64,000 nucleotides of DNA from Microbacterium sulfonylureivorans. Lineage in GTDB: Bacteria; Actinomycetota; Actinomycetes; Actinomycetales; Microbacteriaceae. The stretch lies in NCBI RefSeq assembly GCF_003999995.1, contig NZ_RJAD01000001.1, positions 248,001 through 312,000 on the forward strand, given 5' to 3'. Made by a program: the position numbers and the translations under genes. Positions 17,298 to 25,889 of this stretch are shown here, piece after piece. Every line of letters begins with the position of its first letter. The first letter of the stretch is position 1. The notes beneath the pieces are model-generated. The model saw nothing but the letters and a program-made list of their open reading frames with translations. It ran no database searches and was not told the DNA's origin.

Positions 17298-18683
17298 TCA
17301 GTCGACCGCCGTCACGTCGGCCCTGGGAGCGACCGCTTCCAGGGCCGACGTGCGTCCGGCCCCGGCATCCGCCGTCTTCGCCTCGCCGGCGTCGAGGTCC
17401 GCGGGGGTGCGTGCGCGCCGCACGCGGCGCACGACCGTGACGGCGCCGGCGGCGGCGGCGAGGGCGGCGGCCGGCAGCAGCGAGCCGATCGCGAGCACGA
17501 GCATGCCCGCGCAGAGCACGGCGGCGATGACGGCCATCCACCATCCGGCCGTGCCGCGTCGGAGCAGGCGCACGGCGGCGACCATGCCGACGGCGTAGAT
17601 CGCGACCATGCTGCTCGTGTGGACCAGGATGAACGGCGTCAGCTCGAGTCCCGACCAGAGCATGAGTGAGAAGTACAGGAGCACCACGACACCCGTGAGC
17701 GCGAGCGCCCGTCGCGGCACGGCGCCGGACTCCGCCCCGGCGGAGAACCAGCGCGGCAGATCCCGGTTCAGCGCGAGGGATGCCCCGAGCTTCGCGAATG
17801 CGGCGAGGTAGGCGTTCATGACGCCCAGCGCGACGATCGCGGCAATGGCTCCGACCGCGGCGGCGCCGAATCCGGGTGAGCCGAGCCGGGCGAGTTCGAG
17901 GAGCGGCACGGCGCCGTCGCCGGCGGAGTCGCCCAGGGCGCCGACCGTGATGATCTGCAGCACGAGGTAGCAGACGCCGGTCACCACGAGCGCGATGGCC
18001 GTTCCGATCGGGATGGCGCGGCGCGGGTCGCGGAACTCGCCCGAGATGTGCGTGCCGACCTCCCATCCCGCGAACGCCCACACGAACAGGCTGATGGCGG
18101 TGCCCACGCCGGCCCAGCCGCTCGGCAGGAAGGGCGCGAAGTTCTGCGGCTCCACGGCCGGCGCCGCGAGCGAGACGACCCCGACGACGACGGCGAGGAG
18201 CAGGGCGGTGAGCACGAACTGCACCCAGCCCGCGACGCGGACCCCGAACGCATTGGCGGCGAACGGCGGAACCAGGATCGCCAGTGCGATGATCGGGACC
18301 ATGCCGCGGTCGATCCCCGCGGCGGCGACGACGTACTCGCCGCCGAGGACGGCGACGACCGGAGCGCCCGCGCAGACGCCGAACATGAACCAGTACCCCG
18401 TCATGCGGGCGGCCGTGCCGCCGAGCGCGCGGCGGACGTAGCTCGCCACGCCGCCCGGATCGGGGTACCGCGCTGCGAGCACGGCGAACGTGCCCGCCAG
18501 CGGGACGGAGAGCCCGATCACGGCGAGAACGGCGACGATGCTCGCCGGCCCGGCGGCCTCGGCCGCGAGGCCGGGCAGCACGAGGAGTCCGGTGCCGAGC
18601 ACGGAGGCGATGTACAGGGCCGTGCCCTGCACGACGCCGAGGCCCCCGCGCGGGGCGGGCGATGCGTGGTCGGGCGAGGTCAT
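17298..18683 (-). CDS. APC-superfamily amino acid permease
   Basis: A 461-aa membrane protein with about 12 hydrophobic segments. The first helix carries the unwound substrate-binding signature (YIASVLGTGLLVLPGLAAEAAGP), and the conserved VLAARYPDPGGVASYV loop follows. It probably imports amino acids or exchanges them with amines. Its stop codon begins immediately after the kgd stop (convergent, zero spacing). The ATG at 18683 removes an N-terminal extension that has no membrane or family features. The hydrophilic C-tail encodes a perfect hairpin that may end kgd transcription. Confidence 0.88.
   Translation of the reverse strand: MTSPDHASPAPRGGLGVVQGTALYIASVLGTGLLVLPGLAAEAAGPASIVAVLAVIGLSVPLAGTFAVLAARYPDPGGVASYVRRALGGTAARMTGYWFMFGVCAGAPVVAVLGGEYVVAAAGIDRGMVPIIALAILVPPFAANAFGVRVAGWVQFVLTALLLAVVVGVVSLAAPAVEPQNFAPFLPSGWAGVGTAISLFVWAFAGWEVGTHISGEFRDPRRAIPIGTAIALVVTGVCYLVLQIITVGALGDSAGDGAVPLLELARLGSPGFGAAAVGAIAAIVALGVMNAYLAAFAKLGASLALNRDLPRWFSAGAESGAVPRRALALTGVVVLLYFSLMLWSGLELTPFILVHTSSMVAIYAVGMVAAVRLLRRGTAGWWMAVIAAVLCAGMLVLAIGSLLPAAALAAAAGAVTVVRRVRRARTPADLDAGEAKTADAGAGRTSALEAVAPRADVTAVD
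17313..17352 (+). terminator. kgd terminator hairpin inside the convergent permease gene
   Basis: CACGTCGGCCCTGG (17313-17326) pairs perfectly with CCAGGGCCGACGTG (17339-17352) over 14 bp with a 12-nt loop, 16 nt after the kgd stop. It lies in the last 20 codons of the permease gene. No U-tract follows. Confidence 0.65.
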
Positions 18684-18689
18684 GCACCC

Positions 18690-18695
18690 AGTCTC
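18690..18695 (-). promoter_or_regulatory. Weak -10 candidate for the permease gene
   Basis: GAGACT, 6 nt (GGGTGC), then the ATG at 18683. Only the conserved A at position 2 and T at position 6 match. Confidence 0.3.
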
Positions 18696-18757
18696 GCGGG
18701 TGCCGACGACGCCGTGCTCGCGGTCATCGGACGTCGTTCTGCGGAATCCTGCCAACG

Positions 18758-20326
18758 TCAGATCGGGTCGACGCCCGCCCGCTCGAAGGCGGCGGCCGCG
18801 GCATCCGTCGACGCATCTCGGTCGGCTCCGACGAGGCCCAGGCGCGTGCGACGGTCGAGCAGGTCGTCGATCGTCAGCGCGCCTTCGACCACCACGCCCC
18901 ACTCCAGCTCCTGCGGGGTGACGCCGCACGACGCGCCGGGCCCGTCGGGCAGGCTCGCGGCGAACGGAGCCTCGGCGCCGTAGCGGCGGACGAGGCGCGC
19001 CGGCGCGGCGATGCCGCCCAGCCGCTGACGCGGCCACGCGCCGGTCAGCGGGATGCCGCGCGTGAGCGATCCGGGGAGATCGACGCCGCCGAAGCGACGT
19101 TCGGCGACCGCGTCGACGGCGTCCTGTGCCATCCGGCGGTACGTGGTGAGCTTGCCGCCGACGACGCTCAGCACGCCCGAAGGGCCTTCGAGGATGGCGT
19201 GGCGACGCGACAGGTCGCTCGTCGCGTCGTCGCCGCCACCTCCCTCCGCCCCCGCCAGCAGCGGCCGGAGACCCGCGAACGTCGCGATCACGTCGTCACG
19301 GACGAGGGGCCGGGCGAGCACCGTGTTCACGGTCGCAAGGAGCGTGTCGATCTCGTCCTCGGTCGCGTGCGGCTCTTCGGGCAGCGGGCCCGGGGCCGGG
19401 ACGTCGGTGAGCCCGATGTAGGCACGCCCGTGCGGTGCGGGGAGTGTGAACACGAATCTGCTCGACGAGCCCGGCACGGGGACGGTCAGCGACGCGTCCG
19501 CTCCGCCGAGGACGTCGGCGGGGACGACGAGGTGGGTGCCGCGGCTCGGCCGGAGCCGGACCGACGGGTCGAGCTCGCCCGCCCACACGCCGGTCGCGCT
19601 CACGACGGCGCGGGCGCGCACGCGGATCTCCGATCCGGTGATCGCGTCCCGCAGTACGGCGGCGTCGCCGCCGGCCGACACCGCTTCGACGCGGGTGAGG
19701 ACGGATGCCCCGTACCCGGCGGCCGTGCGGGCGATCGCGACGACCAGTCGGGCGTCGTCGAGGAGCTGCCCATCCCACCCGCGCACGCCGCCGCGGAGGC
19801 CATCGGGATCCACGGCGGGCACGAGGCGCAGCGTCTCGGCGCGGCCGATCGGGCCGGGCGGGGCGAGGACGTCTCCCGGCGTGCCGACGAAGCGGCGCAG
19901 ACCGTCGCCGAGACCGTAGCCGAGCCCCAGGTAGGCGCCGCGCGAGACGTGGCCGGGAGCGTAGAGCGGCACGACCTGGGCGAGCGGGCGTGTGAGGTGC
20001 GGCGCGAGGCGGGTCATGAGCAGGTGTCGTTCGGCCGCGCTCTCGTGCGCGATCCCGAGCTGGCCGGATGCGAGGTAGCGCAGGCCGCCGTGGATGAGCT
20101 TGGAGCTCCACCGGCTCGTGCCGTGGGCGAGGTCGCGCCGCTCGACGAGCACCGTCCGCAGGCCTCGGGATGCGGCATCCAGCGCGATCCCGGCGCCCGT
20201 CGCCCCGCCCCCGATGACGAGGACGTCGACCACCGGGTCGGCGGCGAGCGCGTCGAGCTCGCGGGCACGGCGACCGGCGCTCAGCGCGGAGGGCTGCGGC
20301 GTCCGGCCGACGATGCGAGGGATCAC
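18758..20326 (-). CDS. glpD: FAD-dependent glycerol-3-phosphate dehydrogenase
   Basis: A 522-aa membrane-associated flavoenzyme that oxidises glycerol 3-phosphate to dihydroxyacetone phosphate and passes electrons to quinone. The FAD Rossmann signature DVLVIGGGATGAGIALDAASRG lies at about 34-55. It is followed by the family's RDLAHGTSRWSSKLIHGGLRYL, a middle domain, and the C-terminal GlpD helical domain ending near the AFERAGVDPI tail. The start is GTG 20326, whose TGA overlap with tetR (GTGA) couples translation to the regulator. Facing an AGPS-like oxidase and a diacylglycerol kinase, it probably supplies or removes DHAP or G3P for a lipid pathway rather than serving only glycerol catabolism. 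Confidence 0.9.
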   Translation of the reverse strand: MIPRIVGRTPQPSALSAGRRARELDALAADPVVDVLVIGGGATGAGIALDAASRGLRTVLVERRDLAHGTSRWSSKLIHGGLRYLASGQLGIAHESAAERHLLMTRLAPHLTRPLAQVVPLYAPGHVSRGAYLGLGYGLGDGLRRFVGTPGDVLAPPGPIGRAETLRLVPAVDPDGLRGGVRGWDGQLLDDARLVVAIARTAAGYGASVLTRVEAVSAGGDAAVLRDAITGSEIRVRARAVVSATGVWAGELDPSVRLRPSRGTHLVVPADVLGGADASLTVPVPGSSSRFVFTLPAPHGRAYIGLTDVPAPGPLPEEPHATEDEIDTLLATVNTVLARPLVRDDVIATFAGLRPLLAGAEGGGGDDATSDLSRRHAILEGPSGVLSVVGGKLTTYRRMAQDAVDAVAERRFGGVDLPGSLTRGIPLTGAWPRQRLGGIAAPARLVRRYGAEAPFAASLPDGPGASCGVTPQELEWGVVVEGALTIDDLLDRRTRLGLVGADRDASTDAAAAAFERAGVDPI

Positions 20327-20901
20327 GATGCCTCCGGACGCAGGTAGCCGGCCAGGGCGCGGCCCAGCTCGGCGCGCCACGCCTCGTCGGGCAGCCACTC
20401 CGCGACCAGTGGCGCCGACTGTACGGCGGACTGTGCGACGAGGAGCACCATCGCCGCGAGCCGGGCGGGATCGCCGTCGCGCACGACGCCCGCGCGCTGC
20501 CCGGCGGCGAGCCGCCGCGCCGTCTCCGCGTGGATCGCGCGCTGGCTCGTTCCGAGCCGGTCGAGGATGTACCTCGCGAACAGCTCGGGGTCGGTGTCGC
20601 GCAGCCGGTCGACGAGCGGGAGGCGCCGGATGCGGTCGGCGGTCTCGACGAGAAGCCGGACCATGCCGTCCAGATCGTCCGCCTCGGGCGCATCGGCCGG
20701 CAGCACCGCGACCAGCTCGCGGGTGACGAGGGCGGCGAAGATCGACTGCGCGTCGGGCCAGTACCGATAGAGGGTCTGGCGGGCGATCCCGCCGCGGCGG
20801 GCGATGTCGGATGCCGTCGTCCGGCGGATGCCGTGCGCCAGCACTTCGGCCAGCGCCGCGTCGAGGATCGCGGTCTCCGTCTCGGTCACACCATCGGCCA
20901 T
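20323..20901 (-). CDS. TetR-family repressor of the glpD / AGPS-like cluster
   Basis: A 192-aa regulator. The N-terminal helix-turn-helix (RTTASDIARRGGIARQTLYRYW) spans about 26-47 and the C-terminal ligand domain has no diagnostic pocket residues. It is the first gene of the minus-strand operon with glpD and is divergent from the FAD oxidase by 34 nt. Its own promoter seems leaderless: TATGGT at 20908-20913, then 6 nt, then ATG. It probably represses both directions from the shared dyad at 20901-20927. The ligand may be an acyl- or glycerol-derived lipid intermediate (inference). Confidence 0.88.
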   Translation of the reverse strand: MADGVTETETAILDAALAEVLAHGIRRTTASDIARRGGIARQTLYRYWPDAQSIFAALVTRELVAVLPADAPEADDLDGMVRLLVETADRIRRLPLVDRLRDTDPELFARYILDRLGTSQRAIHAETARRLAAGQRAGVVRDGDPARLAAMVLLVAQSAVQSAPLVAEWLPDEAWRAELGRALAGYLRPEAS

Positions 20902-20935
20902 GTGACAACCATACAGAATGTGTCATACTGTCGCC
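20901..20935. promoter_or_regulatory. Shared divergent leaderless promoters with TetR operator
   Basis: Plus strand: -35 TGTGAC (20901-20906), 17-bp spacer, -10 CATACT (20924-20929), 6 nt, then the ATG at 20936. Minus strand: -10 TATGGT (20908-20913), 6 nt, then the ATG at 20901. A dyad TRTGACA-N13-TGTCATA (20901-20927) covers both -10 elements, and a smaller dyad ACAG-N11-CTGT lies at 20913-20931. A bound TetR dimer would block both promoters. Confidence 0.7.
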
Positions 20936-22603
20936 ATGACGGCGACGGCGCACTCAGGTCCACCCCCACGCCCGCTGGCCGTGCCGGAACCGCGCCCGCG
21001 TTCGATGTGGGATGCGTGGGGGAACGAGCCCGCGCGGCTCCCGGCCGGCGCGAAGGCCATCATCGCGACCCTGCTTCCCGGCAAGGCGCACCCCGTCCCT
21101 CGCCGCGACCACCCCACGCTGACGCCGTCACGGCTCACTGACGCAGACCTGGCGGCCCTCGCGCAGGTCGTGGGCGACGCGCACGCCTCGCGCGACGACG
21201 GTGTGCGCGGTCTGCACCTGGGCGGCAAGAGCACGCCCGACCTGCTCAGACGCCGGCGCGACGACCTGCAGTCGGCGCCCGACGCCGTCGTTTCGCCCGC
21301 CGATCACGCCGAGGTCGCGTCCCTCCTGGCGATCTGCGACGAGCGCGGCCTCGCCGTCGTGCCGTTCGGGGGAGGCACGTCCGTCGTCGGCGGCGTCGAC
21401 CCCGAGACCGGCGCCCACCGTGCCGTGATCTCGCTCGACCTCGCCCGCACGGCCGCTCTCCTCGACCTCGACGAGACGTCGCTGCTGGCAACCCTGGGCG
21501 CCGGGACGACCGGACCCCAGGCCGAGGAGCTCCTCGGCGCCCGCGGCTACACGCTCGGCCATTTCCCGCAGAGCTTCGAGTTCGCCTCGATCGGCGGGTA
21601 CGCCGCGACGCGATCGAGCGGCCAGGCGTCCCGAGGGTACGGCCGGTTCGACGACCTCGTGCACGCGCTCCGCGTGGCGACGCCCGCCGGCGACCTCGCC
21701 CTCGGCCGGGCCCCCGCGAGCGCCGCAGGACCCGACCTCCGCGAGCTCTTCCTCGGCTCGGAGGGCGCGTTCGGCGTGCTGACCGAGGTCACCGTGCGCA
21801 TCGTGCCCGTTCCCGCCGCGACCGCGTACGGCGCCTGGACGTTCCCCGACTTCGCGTCGGGAGCGGCCGCCCTCCGGGAGGCGACGCAGCGCGGCATCCG
21901 CCCCACGGTGCTGCGCCTCAGCGACGAGACCGAGACGCGCGTGAACGCCGCGATGGGCGGGCACCTCACGCGGCTGCGCGGATGCCTCGCCCTCGCCACC
22001 TTCGAAGGCGCCGGCACCGCGGCCGCGCAGGCGACACGTGCCTCGCTCAACGCCGTGTTCGCCGCGCACGGCGCCAAGCCGCGCGGGGAGGATCCCGCAC
22101 GCTCGTGGGAGCGCGGGCGCTTCGCCTCCCCCGCGCTGCGCGACACGCTCATGGACTCGGGAATCCTCGCGGAGACGCTCGAGACGGCGGCGACGTGGAC
22201 GGAGCTGCCCGCCCTCAAGGCCGCGGTCACGGCAGCGCTCACCGGCAGTCTCGCGGCCGCCGGCACCACGCCGATCGTGCTCTGTCACATCTCGCACGTC
22301 TATCCCGCAGGCGCCTCGCTGTACTTCACCGTCGTGGCGGCGCTGACCGACGATCCTGCGGCCCAGTGGGCCGGGGCGAAGGATGCCGCGTCCCGCGCCA
22401 TCGGCGACGCGCACGGGACGATCACCCATCACCACGCCGTGGGCCGCGACCACCTCCCCTACCTCGAGGCCGAGATCGGTCCGCTCGGAGCCGAGATCCT
22501 GCGCGCGGTCAAGTCGGTCGTCGACCCGCGCGGGATCATGAACCCCGGCGCCCTCGTGCAGGCGGCCGCGTCGTCGTCGCCTCTCACCGGCGACGACGCA
22601 TGA
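20936..22603 (+). CDS. FAD-binding oxidoreductase, alkyl-DHAP synthase-like (VAO family)
   Basis: A 555-aa flavoprotein of the vanillyl-alcohol oxidase fold. The FAD-binding segment VVPFGGGTSVVGGV (about 141-154), the SFEFASIGGYAATRSSGQASRGYGRFDDLV run, LGSEGAFGVLTEVTVRI and the C-terminal DPRGIMNPG match alkylglycerone-phosphate synthase-like enzymes and their D-lactate/glycolate oxidase relatives. AGPS swaps an acyl for an alkyl group on acyl-DHAP in ether-lipid synthesis. Whether this enzyme does so, or is a hydroxyacid dehydrogenase, is open. The ATG at 20936 is set by the leaderless promoter. It overlaps the kinase start by 4 nt (ATGA). Confidence 0.82.
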   Translation: MTATAHSGPPPRPLAVPEPRPRSMWDAWGNEPARLPAGAKAIIATLLPGKAHPVPRRDHPTLTPSRLTDADLAALAQVVGDAHASRDDGVRGLHLGGKSTPDLLRRRRDDLQSAPDAVVSPADHAEVASLLAICDERGLAVVPFGGGTSVVGGVDPETGAHRAVISLDLARTAALLDLDETSLLATLGAGTTGPQAEELLGARGYTLGHFPQSFEFASIGGYAATRSSGQASRGYGRFDDLVHALRVATPAGDLALGRAPASAAGPDLRELFLGSEGAFGVLTEVTVRIVPVPAATAYGAWTFPDFASGAAALREATQRGIRPTVLRLSDETETRVNAAMGGHLTRLRGCLALATFEGAGTAAAQATRASLNAVFAAHGAKPRGEDPARSWERGRFASPALRDTLMDSGILAETLETAATWTELPALKAAVTAALTGSLAAAGTTPIVLCHISHVYPAGASLYFTVVAALTDDPAAQWAGAKDAASRAIGDAHGTITHHHAVGRDHLPYLEAEIGPLGAEILRAVKSVVDPRGIMNPGALVQAAASSSPLTGDDA

Positions 22604-23505
22604 ACGTCGCGCTCCTCGTGAACCCCGCGGCGAGGGCCGGCGCTCACACCGGCGCGGCGACGCATGCGGCCGAGCGGCTGCGCGCGCACGGCGTGAAGAC
22701 CGCGATCATCAGCGGCGGCAGCGCCGCCGAGTCGAGCGAGCTGCTCCGCGCCGCGATCGCGCTCGGAACCGACGCGGTCGCCGTGGCCGGCGGCGACGGC
22801 ACTGTGAACCTCGCGATCCAGGAAGTCGCCGGCACCGGCATCCCTCTCGGCATCATCCCCGCCGGCACCGGCAATGACTTCGCGGCGACCCTCGGGCTGC
22901 GGGAGCTCGACGTCGCCGCAGCGGCCGACACGATCGCGGCCGGCGTCACGAGGACGGTCGATCTCGCGCGGGTGACGCGCGAGGACGGATCGACGGCGTT
23001 CTTCGGGTCGGTCCTCGCGAGCGGGTTCGACTCGAAGGTGAACGACCGTGCCAACGCGATGCGGTGGCCGCGGGGCGGGTCGCGGTACAACATCGCGATC
23101 CTCGTGGAGTTCCTGACGCTGTCAGGCATCCCGTACGACGTCGACATCGAATTCGCCGACGGATCGCGCGAGCGCATCGGCGGCGATCTCGTCATGGCGA
23201 CCGTCGGCAACGGACGCACCTACGGCGGGGGCATCCCGATCTGCCCCGATGCGGATCCCGCAGACGGTCTTCTCGACCTCGTGCTGGTGCGGCCGGCAGG
23301 ACGCCTGCGGCTGCTGCGATTGCTGCCGCGCGTCTACGCCGGAACACACGCGTCGGTTCCCGAAGTGGCGATGCACCGGGTGCGCTCTGTCCGCCTGTCG
23401 GCGTCCGGCGTGACCGCCTATGCCGACGGCGATCCCATCGGGGCGCTCCCGCTCACGATCGACGTGGCGCCGGGCGCGCTCACGGTGTTCGCTCCCGCAT
23501 CCTGA
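22600..23505 (+). CDS. Diacylglycerol/lipid kinase, YegS/DgkB type
   Basis: A 301-aa soluble lipid kinase. VNPAARAG (7-14) and GGDGTVN (64-70) are the DAG-kinase catalytic-domain motifs, and IPAGTGNDFA contributes to nucleotide binding. The C-terminal beta domain (YGGGIPICPDADPADGLLDL) is typical of YegS/DgkB proteins. It phosphorylates diacylglycerol, or possibly an ether analogue, to the phosphatidate form. It is translationally coupled to the FAD enzyme, which supports a joint role in phospholipid or ether-lipid recycling. Confidence 0.9.
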   Translation: MNVALLVNPAARAGAHTGAATHAAERLRAHGVKTAIISGGSAAESSELLRAAIALGTDAVAVAGGDGTVNLAIQEVAGTGIPLGIIPAGTGNDFAATLGLRELDVAAAADTIAAGVTRTVDLARVTREDGSTAFFGSVLASGFDSKVNDRANAMRWPRGGSRYNIAILVEFLTLSGIPYDVDIEFADGSRERIGGDLVMATVGNGRTYGGGIPICPDADPADGLLDLVLVRPAGRLRLLRLLPRVYAGTHASVPEVAMHRVRSVRLSASGVTAYADGDPIGALPLTIDVAPGALTVFAPAS

Positions 23506-23521
23506 AGAGGCGGGACTGCGC

Positions 23522-23764
23522 TCAATGCGTGGCCTGGACCGCCCGGAGCTTCGCGAGCACCTGGTCGCGCAGCTCCTCGGGAGCCGTCTCCTTGCACGCC
23601 CGCGCCACGACCTCGGTGAGGGTGGTGGCGACGAGTGCCTCGTCTCGGCAGCCGGGGCAGTTCTCGAGGTGCTCGGCGATGTCGGTGTGCTGGGTCTTGC
23701 ACACTTCGTTGCGCAGGTACTCCTCCAGGTCGCGCCGCGCCTTGTCGCAGCCGCAGTCCGTCAT
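23522..23764 (-). CDS. rsrA: Redox-sensing zinc anti-sigma factor RsrA
   Basis: An 80-aa ZAS-family anti-sigma factor for the SigR/SigH thiol-stress regulon. The H32-x3-C36-x2-C39 motif (HLENCPGC) with the upstream cysteine at 22 forms the zinc site. Disulphide formation releases zinc and the sigma factor, so thiol-oxidative stress is sensed directly. Extra cysteines lie at 4, 6 and 56. The ATG at 23764 overlaps the sigR stop (ATGA), keeping the pair in fixed ratio. Confidence 0.93.
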   Translation of the reverse strand: MTDCGCDKARRDLEEYLRNEVCKTQHTDIAEHLENCPGCRDEALVATTLTEVVARACKETAPEELRDQVLAKLRAVQATH

Positions 23765-24363
23765 TTCGTGCTCCTCGTGGCGGCGGCGGTCGAGATGCCG
23801 CGCTCTTTCGCATAGTCGGCCAGCAGCTCGCGGAGCATTCGCCTGCCACGGTGCAGACGGCTCATGACGGTGCCGATCGGGGTTTTCATGATGTCGGCGA
23901 TCTCCTGGTAGGCGAAGCCCTCGACGTCCGCGAGGTAGACCGCCAGCCGGAAGTCCTCCGGGATGGACTGCAGCGCGTCCTTGACGACCGAGGCCGGCAT
24001 GTGGTCGATCGCCTCGGCCTCGGCCGAGCGCGTGCTCGTGGCCGTGGTCGATTCGGCGCCGCCGAGCTGCCAGTCCTCGAGCTCGTCGATGGTGCCCTGG
24101 TAGGGCTCGCGCTGCTTCTTGCGATAGGTGTTGATGTAGGTGTTCGTGAGGATCCGGTACAGCCACGCCTTGAGGTTCGTCCCCTGCGTGAAGGTCTTCC
24201 ACGAGGCGAACGCCTTGACGAAGGTCTCCTGCACGAGGTCGGCGGCGTCCGCCGGGTTGCGCGTCATGCGCATGGCCGCGGCGTACAGCTGGTCCATGAA
24301 GGGCAGCGCCTGCTCTTCGAACTGGCTCCGCGTGTCCTGCACCTGGTCGATCGGCTCGCTCAT
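23761..24363 (-). CDS. sigR: ECF sigma factor SigR/SigH (thiol-oxidative stress)
   Basis: A 200-aa ECF sigma factor. Region 2 ([37 protein letters not shown] ... [12 protein letters not shown]) and region 4 ([43 protein letters not shown]) are nearly identical in pattern to SigR of Streptomyces and SigH of mycobacteria. It directs genes for thioredoxin and mycothiol metabolism after disulphide stress. The frame stays open to 24453. The ATG at 24363 (MSEPIDQVQ), or the GTG directly before it at 24366, is preferred because a TAGACT -10 lies 5-8 nt upstream. No SigR-type GGAAT-N18-GTT was found, so autoregulation is not visible here. Confidence 0.93.
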   Translation of the reverse strand: MSEPIDQVQDTRSQFEEQALPFMDQLYAAAMRMTRNPADAADLVQETFVKAFASWKTFTQGTNLKAWLYRILTNTYINTYRKKQREPYQGTIDELEDWQLGGAESTTATSTRSAEAEAIDHMPASVVKDALQSIPEDFRLAVYLADVEGFAYQEIADIMKTPIGTVMSRLHRGRRMLRELLADYAKERGISTAAATRSTK

Positions 24364-24371
24364 CACGCGCC

Positions 24372-24377
24372 AGTCTA
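24372..24377 (-). promoter_or_regulatory. -10 candidate for sigR
   Basis: TAGACT lies 5 nt before the GTG at 24366 and 8 nt before the ATG at 24363. Confidence 0.35.
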
Positions 24378-24501
24378 CGGCGGCGCCATCCCTCTCACCT
24401 GAAGGGTCTCGCAGCGACGCCTCGGTATCGAGGCGATCGAGTGTGGCGATCATCCGGCTCCGCTTCTGTGTCTGATCCGGGTCCGTGGGGACGGGGTTCA
24501 G

Positions 24502-24507
24502 TAGGGT
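24502..24507 (+). promoter_or_regulatory. -10 hexamer, near-leaderless aroA promoter
   Basis: TAGGGT is followed by 8 nt and the ATG at 24516. No Shine-Dalgarno sequence lies between. Confidence 0.4.
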
Positions 24508-24515
24508 AGAACCCG

Positions 24516-25889
24516 ATGACAGGCAGCGGCTATTCCCCTTCCACCGCGCCGGCTGGGCGCGGCCACTGGCGCGCGCCTGTGGCGGCCGGTCCCCTGCACG
24601 CGACGGTCACCGTCCCGGGCTCGAAGTCGCTGACCAATCGCGAGCTCATCCTCGCCTCCCTCGCCGACGGACCCAGTCGCCTCACGGCGCCCCTGCACTC
24701 CGACGACTCGGCACGGATGATCCAGGCCTTGAGGGCGCTCGGAGTCGGCATCGAGCTCGAACCCGGAGCCGGCCGATTCGGCGACGACATCGTCGTCACG
24801 CCCGTGTGGCCGCTCCGCGGCGACACCGAAGTCGACTGCGGGCAGGCGGGGACCGTCATGCGCTTCGTCGCCGGCCTCGGCGGGTTCGCACGAGGCGACG
24901 TCACCATCACCGCGCACGAGAGCGCCCTCCACCGCCCGATGGGCGCGATGATCACGGCGCTCCGCGACGTCGGCGTCGACATCGACGACGGCGCCCGGTG
25001 GGCGCTCCCGTTCATCGTCCGTGGCCACGGTCACACGCGGGGCGGCGAGGTCACGATCGACGCGAGCGCCTCCAGCCAGTTCGTCTCCGGCCTGCTGCTC
25101 GCCGCACCCCGATTCGACGTCGGCCTGCATCTGCATCACGCGGGTGCGCGGCTGCCGAGCATTCCGCACATCGACATGACCGTCGAGGCGCTCGCACACC
25201 GCGGAGTGCACGTCGAGCGACCGGCTCCCGGCGAGTGGATCGTCCCCGCCGGTCCGCTCCGCGGCAAGGACGTCGCGATCGAGCCCGATCTGTCCAACGC
25301 CGCGCCGTTCCTCGCGGCGGCGATGATCGTCGGCGGTTCCGTGTCGGTCACCGGCTGGCCCGCGCACTCGACACAGCCCGGGGCGATGCTCACCGAGATC
25401 CTCGCGCTCATGGGCGCCAAGGTGCAGCGCCGCGGCGGCGCGCTCACGGTGACGGCGGGCGCCGGCATCCAGGGCGTCGACCTCGACCTGTCGGCCGCGG
25501 GCGAGCTCACCCCCACGATCTTCGCGCTCGCCGCCTTCGCCGACGCTCCGTCGACCCTGCACGGCATCGGGCACATCCGCGGGCACGAGACCGACCGCAT
25601 CGCGGCGCTCGTCGGCGAGCTGCGTCGGCTCGGCGGAGAGGCCGAGGAGCTGCCCGACGGCATCCGCATCGTGCCGCGTCCGCTCCACGGCGGCGTGTGG
25701 CACGCCCATCACGACCACCGGATGGCCACGACCGGCGCCCTCGTCGGCCTCGCGGTCCCCGAGGTGGAGGTCGACGACATCGGCACCACCGCCAAGACGA
25801 TGCCGGAGTTCCCGCAGCTGTGGCAGGCGATGATCGACGACGACGGCGCGGCCGCCGCCCATCCTGCGGAGACGATGCGGGCATCGTGA
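24516..25889 (+). CDS. aroA: 3-phosphoshikimate 1-carboxyvinyltransferase (EPSP synthase)
   Basis: A 457-aa cytoplasmic enzyme that joins shikimate 3-phosphate and phosphoenolpyruvate in the sixth step of the shikimate pathway. The inverted beta-domain fold is indicated by [20 protein letters not shown] (the Lys and Arg bind substrate), [29 protein letters not shown], the [13 protein letters not shown] strand and the [13 protein letters not shown] end. The asparagine-containing SLTNRE and the lack of a GTAMRP motif agree with actinobacterial sequences. It is the first gene of an aroA-rsgA operon with a GTGA overlap. It is divergent from sigR, as in mycobacteria. Confidence 0.95.
   Translation: MTGSGYSPSTAPAGRGHWRAPVAAGPLHATVTVPGSKSLTNRELILASLADGPSRLTAPLHSDDSARMIQALRALGVGIELEPGAGRFGDDIVVTPVWPLRGDTEVDCGQAGTVMRFVAGLGGFARGDVTITAHESALHRPMGAMITALRDVGVDIDDGARWALPFIVRGHGHTRGGEVTIDASASSQFVSGLLLAAPRFDVGLHLHHAGARLPSIPHIDMTVEALAHRGVHVERPAPGEWIVPAGPLRGKDVAIEPDLSNAAPFLAAAMIVGGSVSVTGWPAHSTQPGAMLTEILALMGAKVQRRGGALTVTAGAGIQGVDLDLSAAGELTPTIFALAAFADAPSTLHGIGHIRGHETDRIAALVGELRRLGGEAEELPDGIRIVPRPLHGGVWHAHHDHRMATTGALVGLAVPEVEVDDIGTTAKTMPEFPQLWQAMIDDDGAAAAHPAETMRAS

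Noticed and set aside
24364..24453. Longer SigR N-terminus
   Set aside because: The extra 30 residues are not typical of SigR/SigH, and the TAGACT -10 lies inside them.
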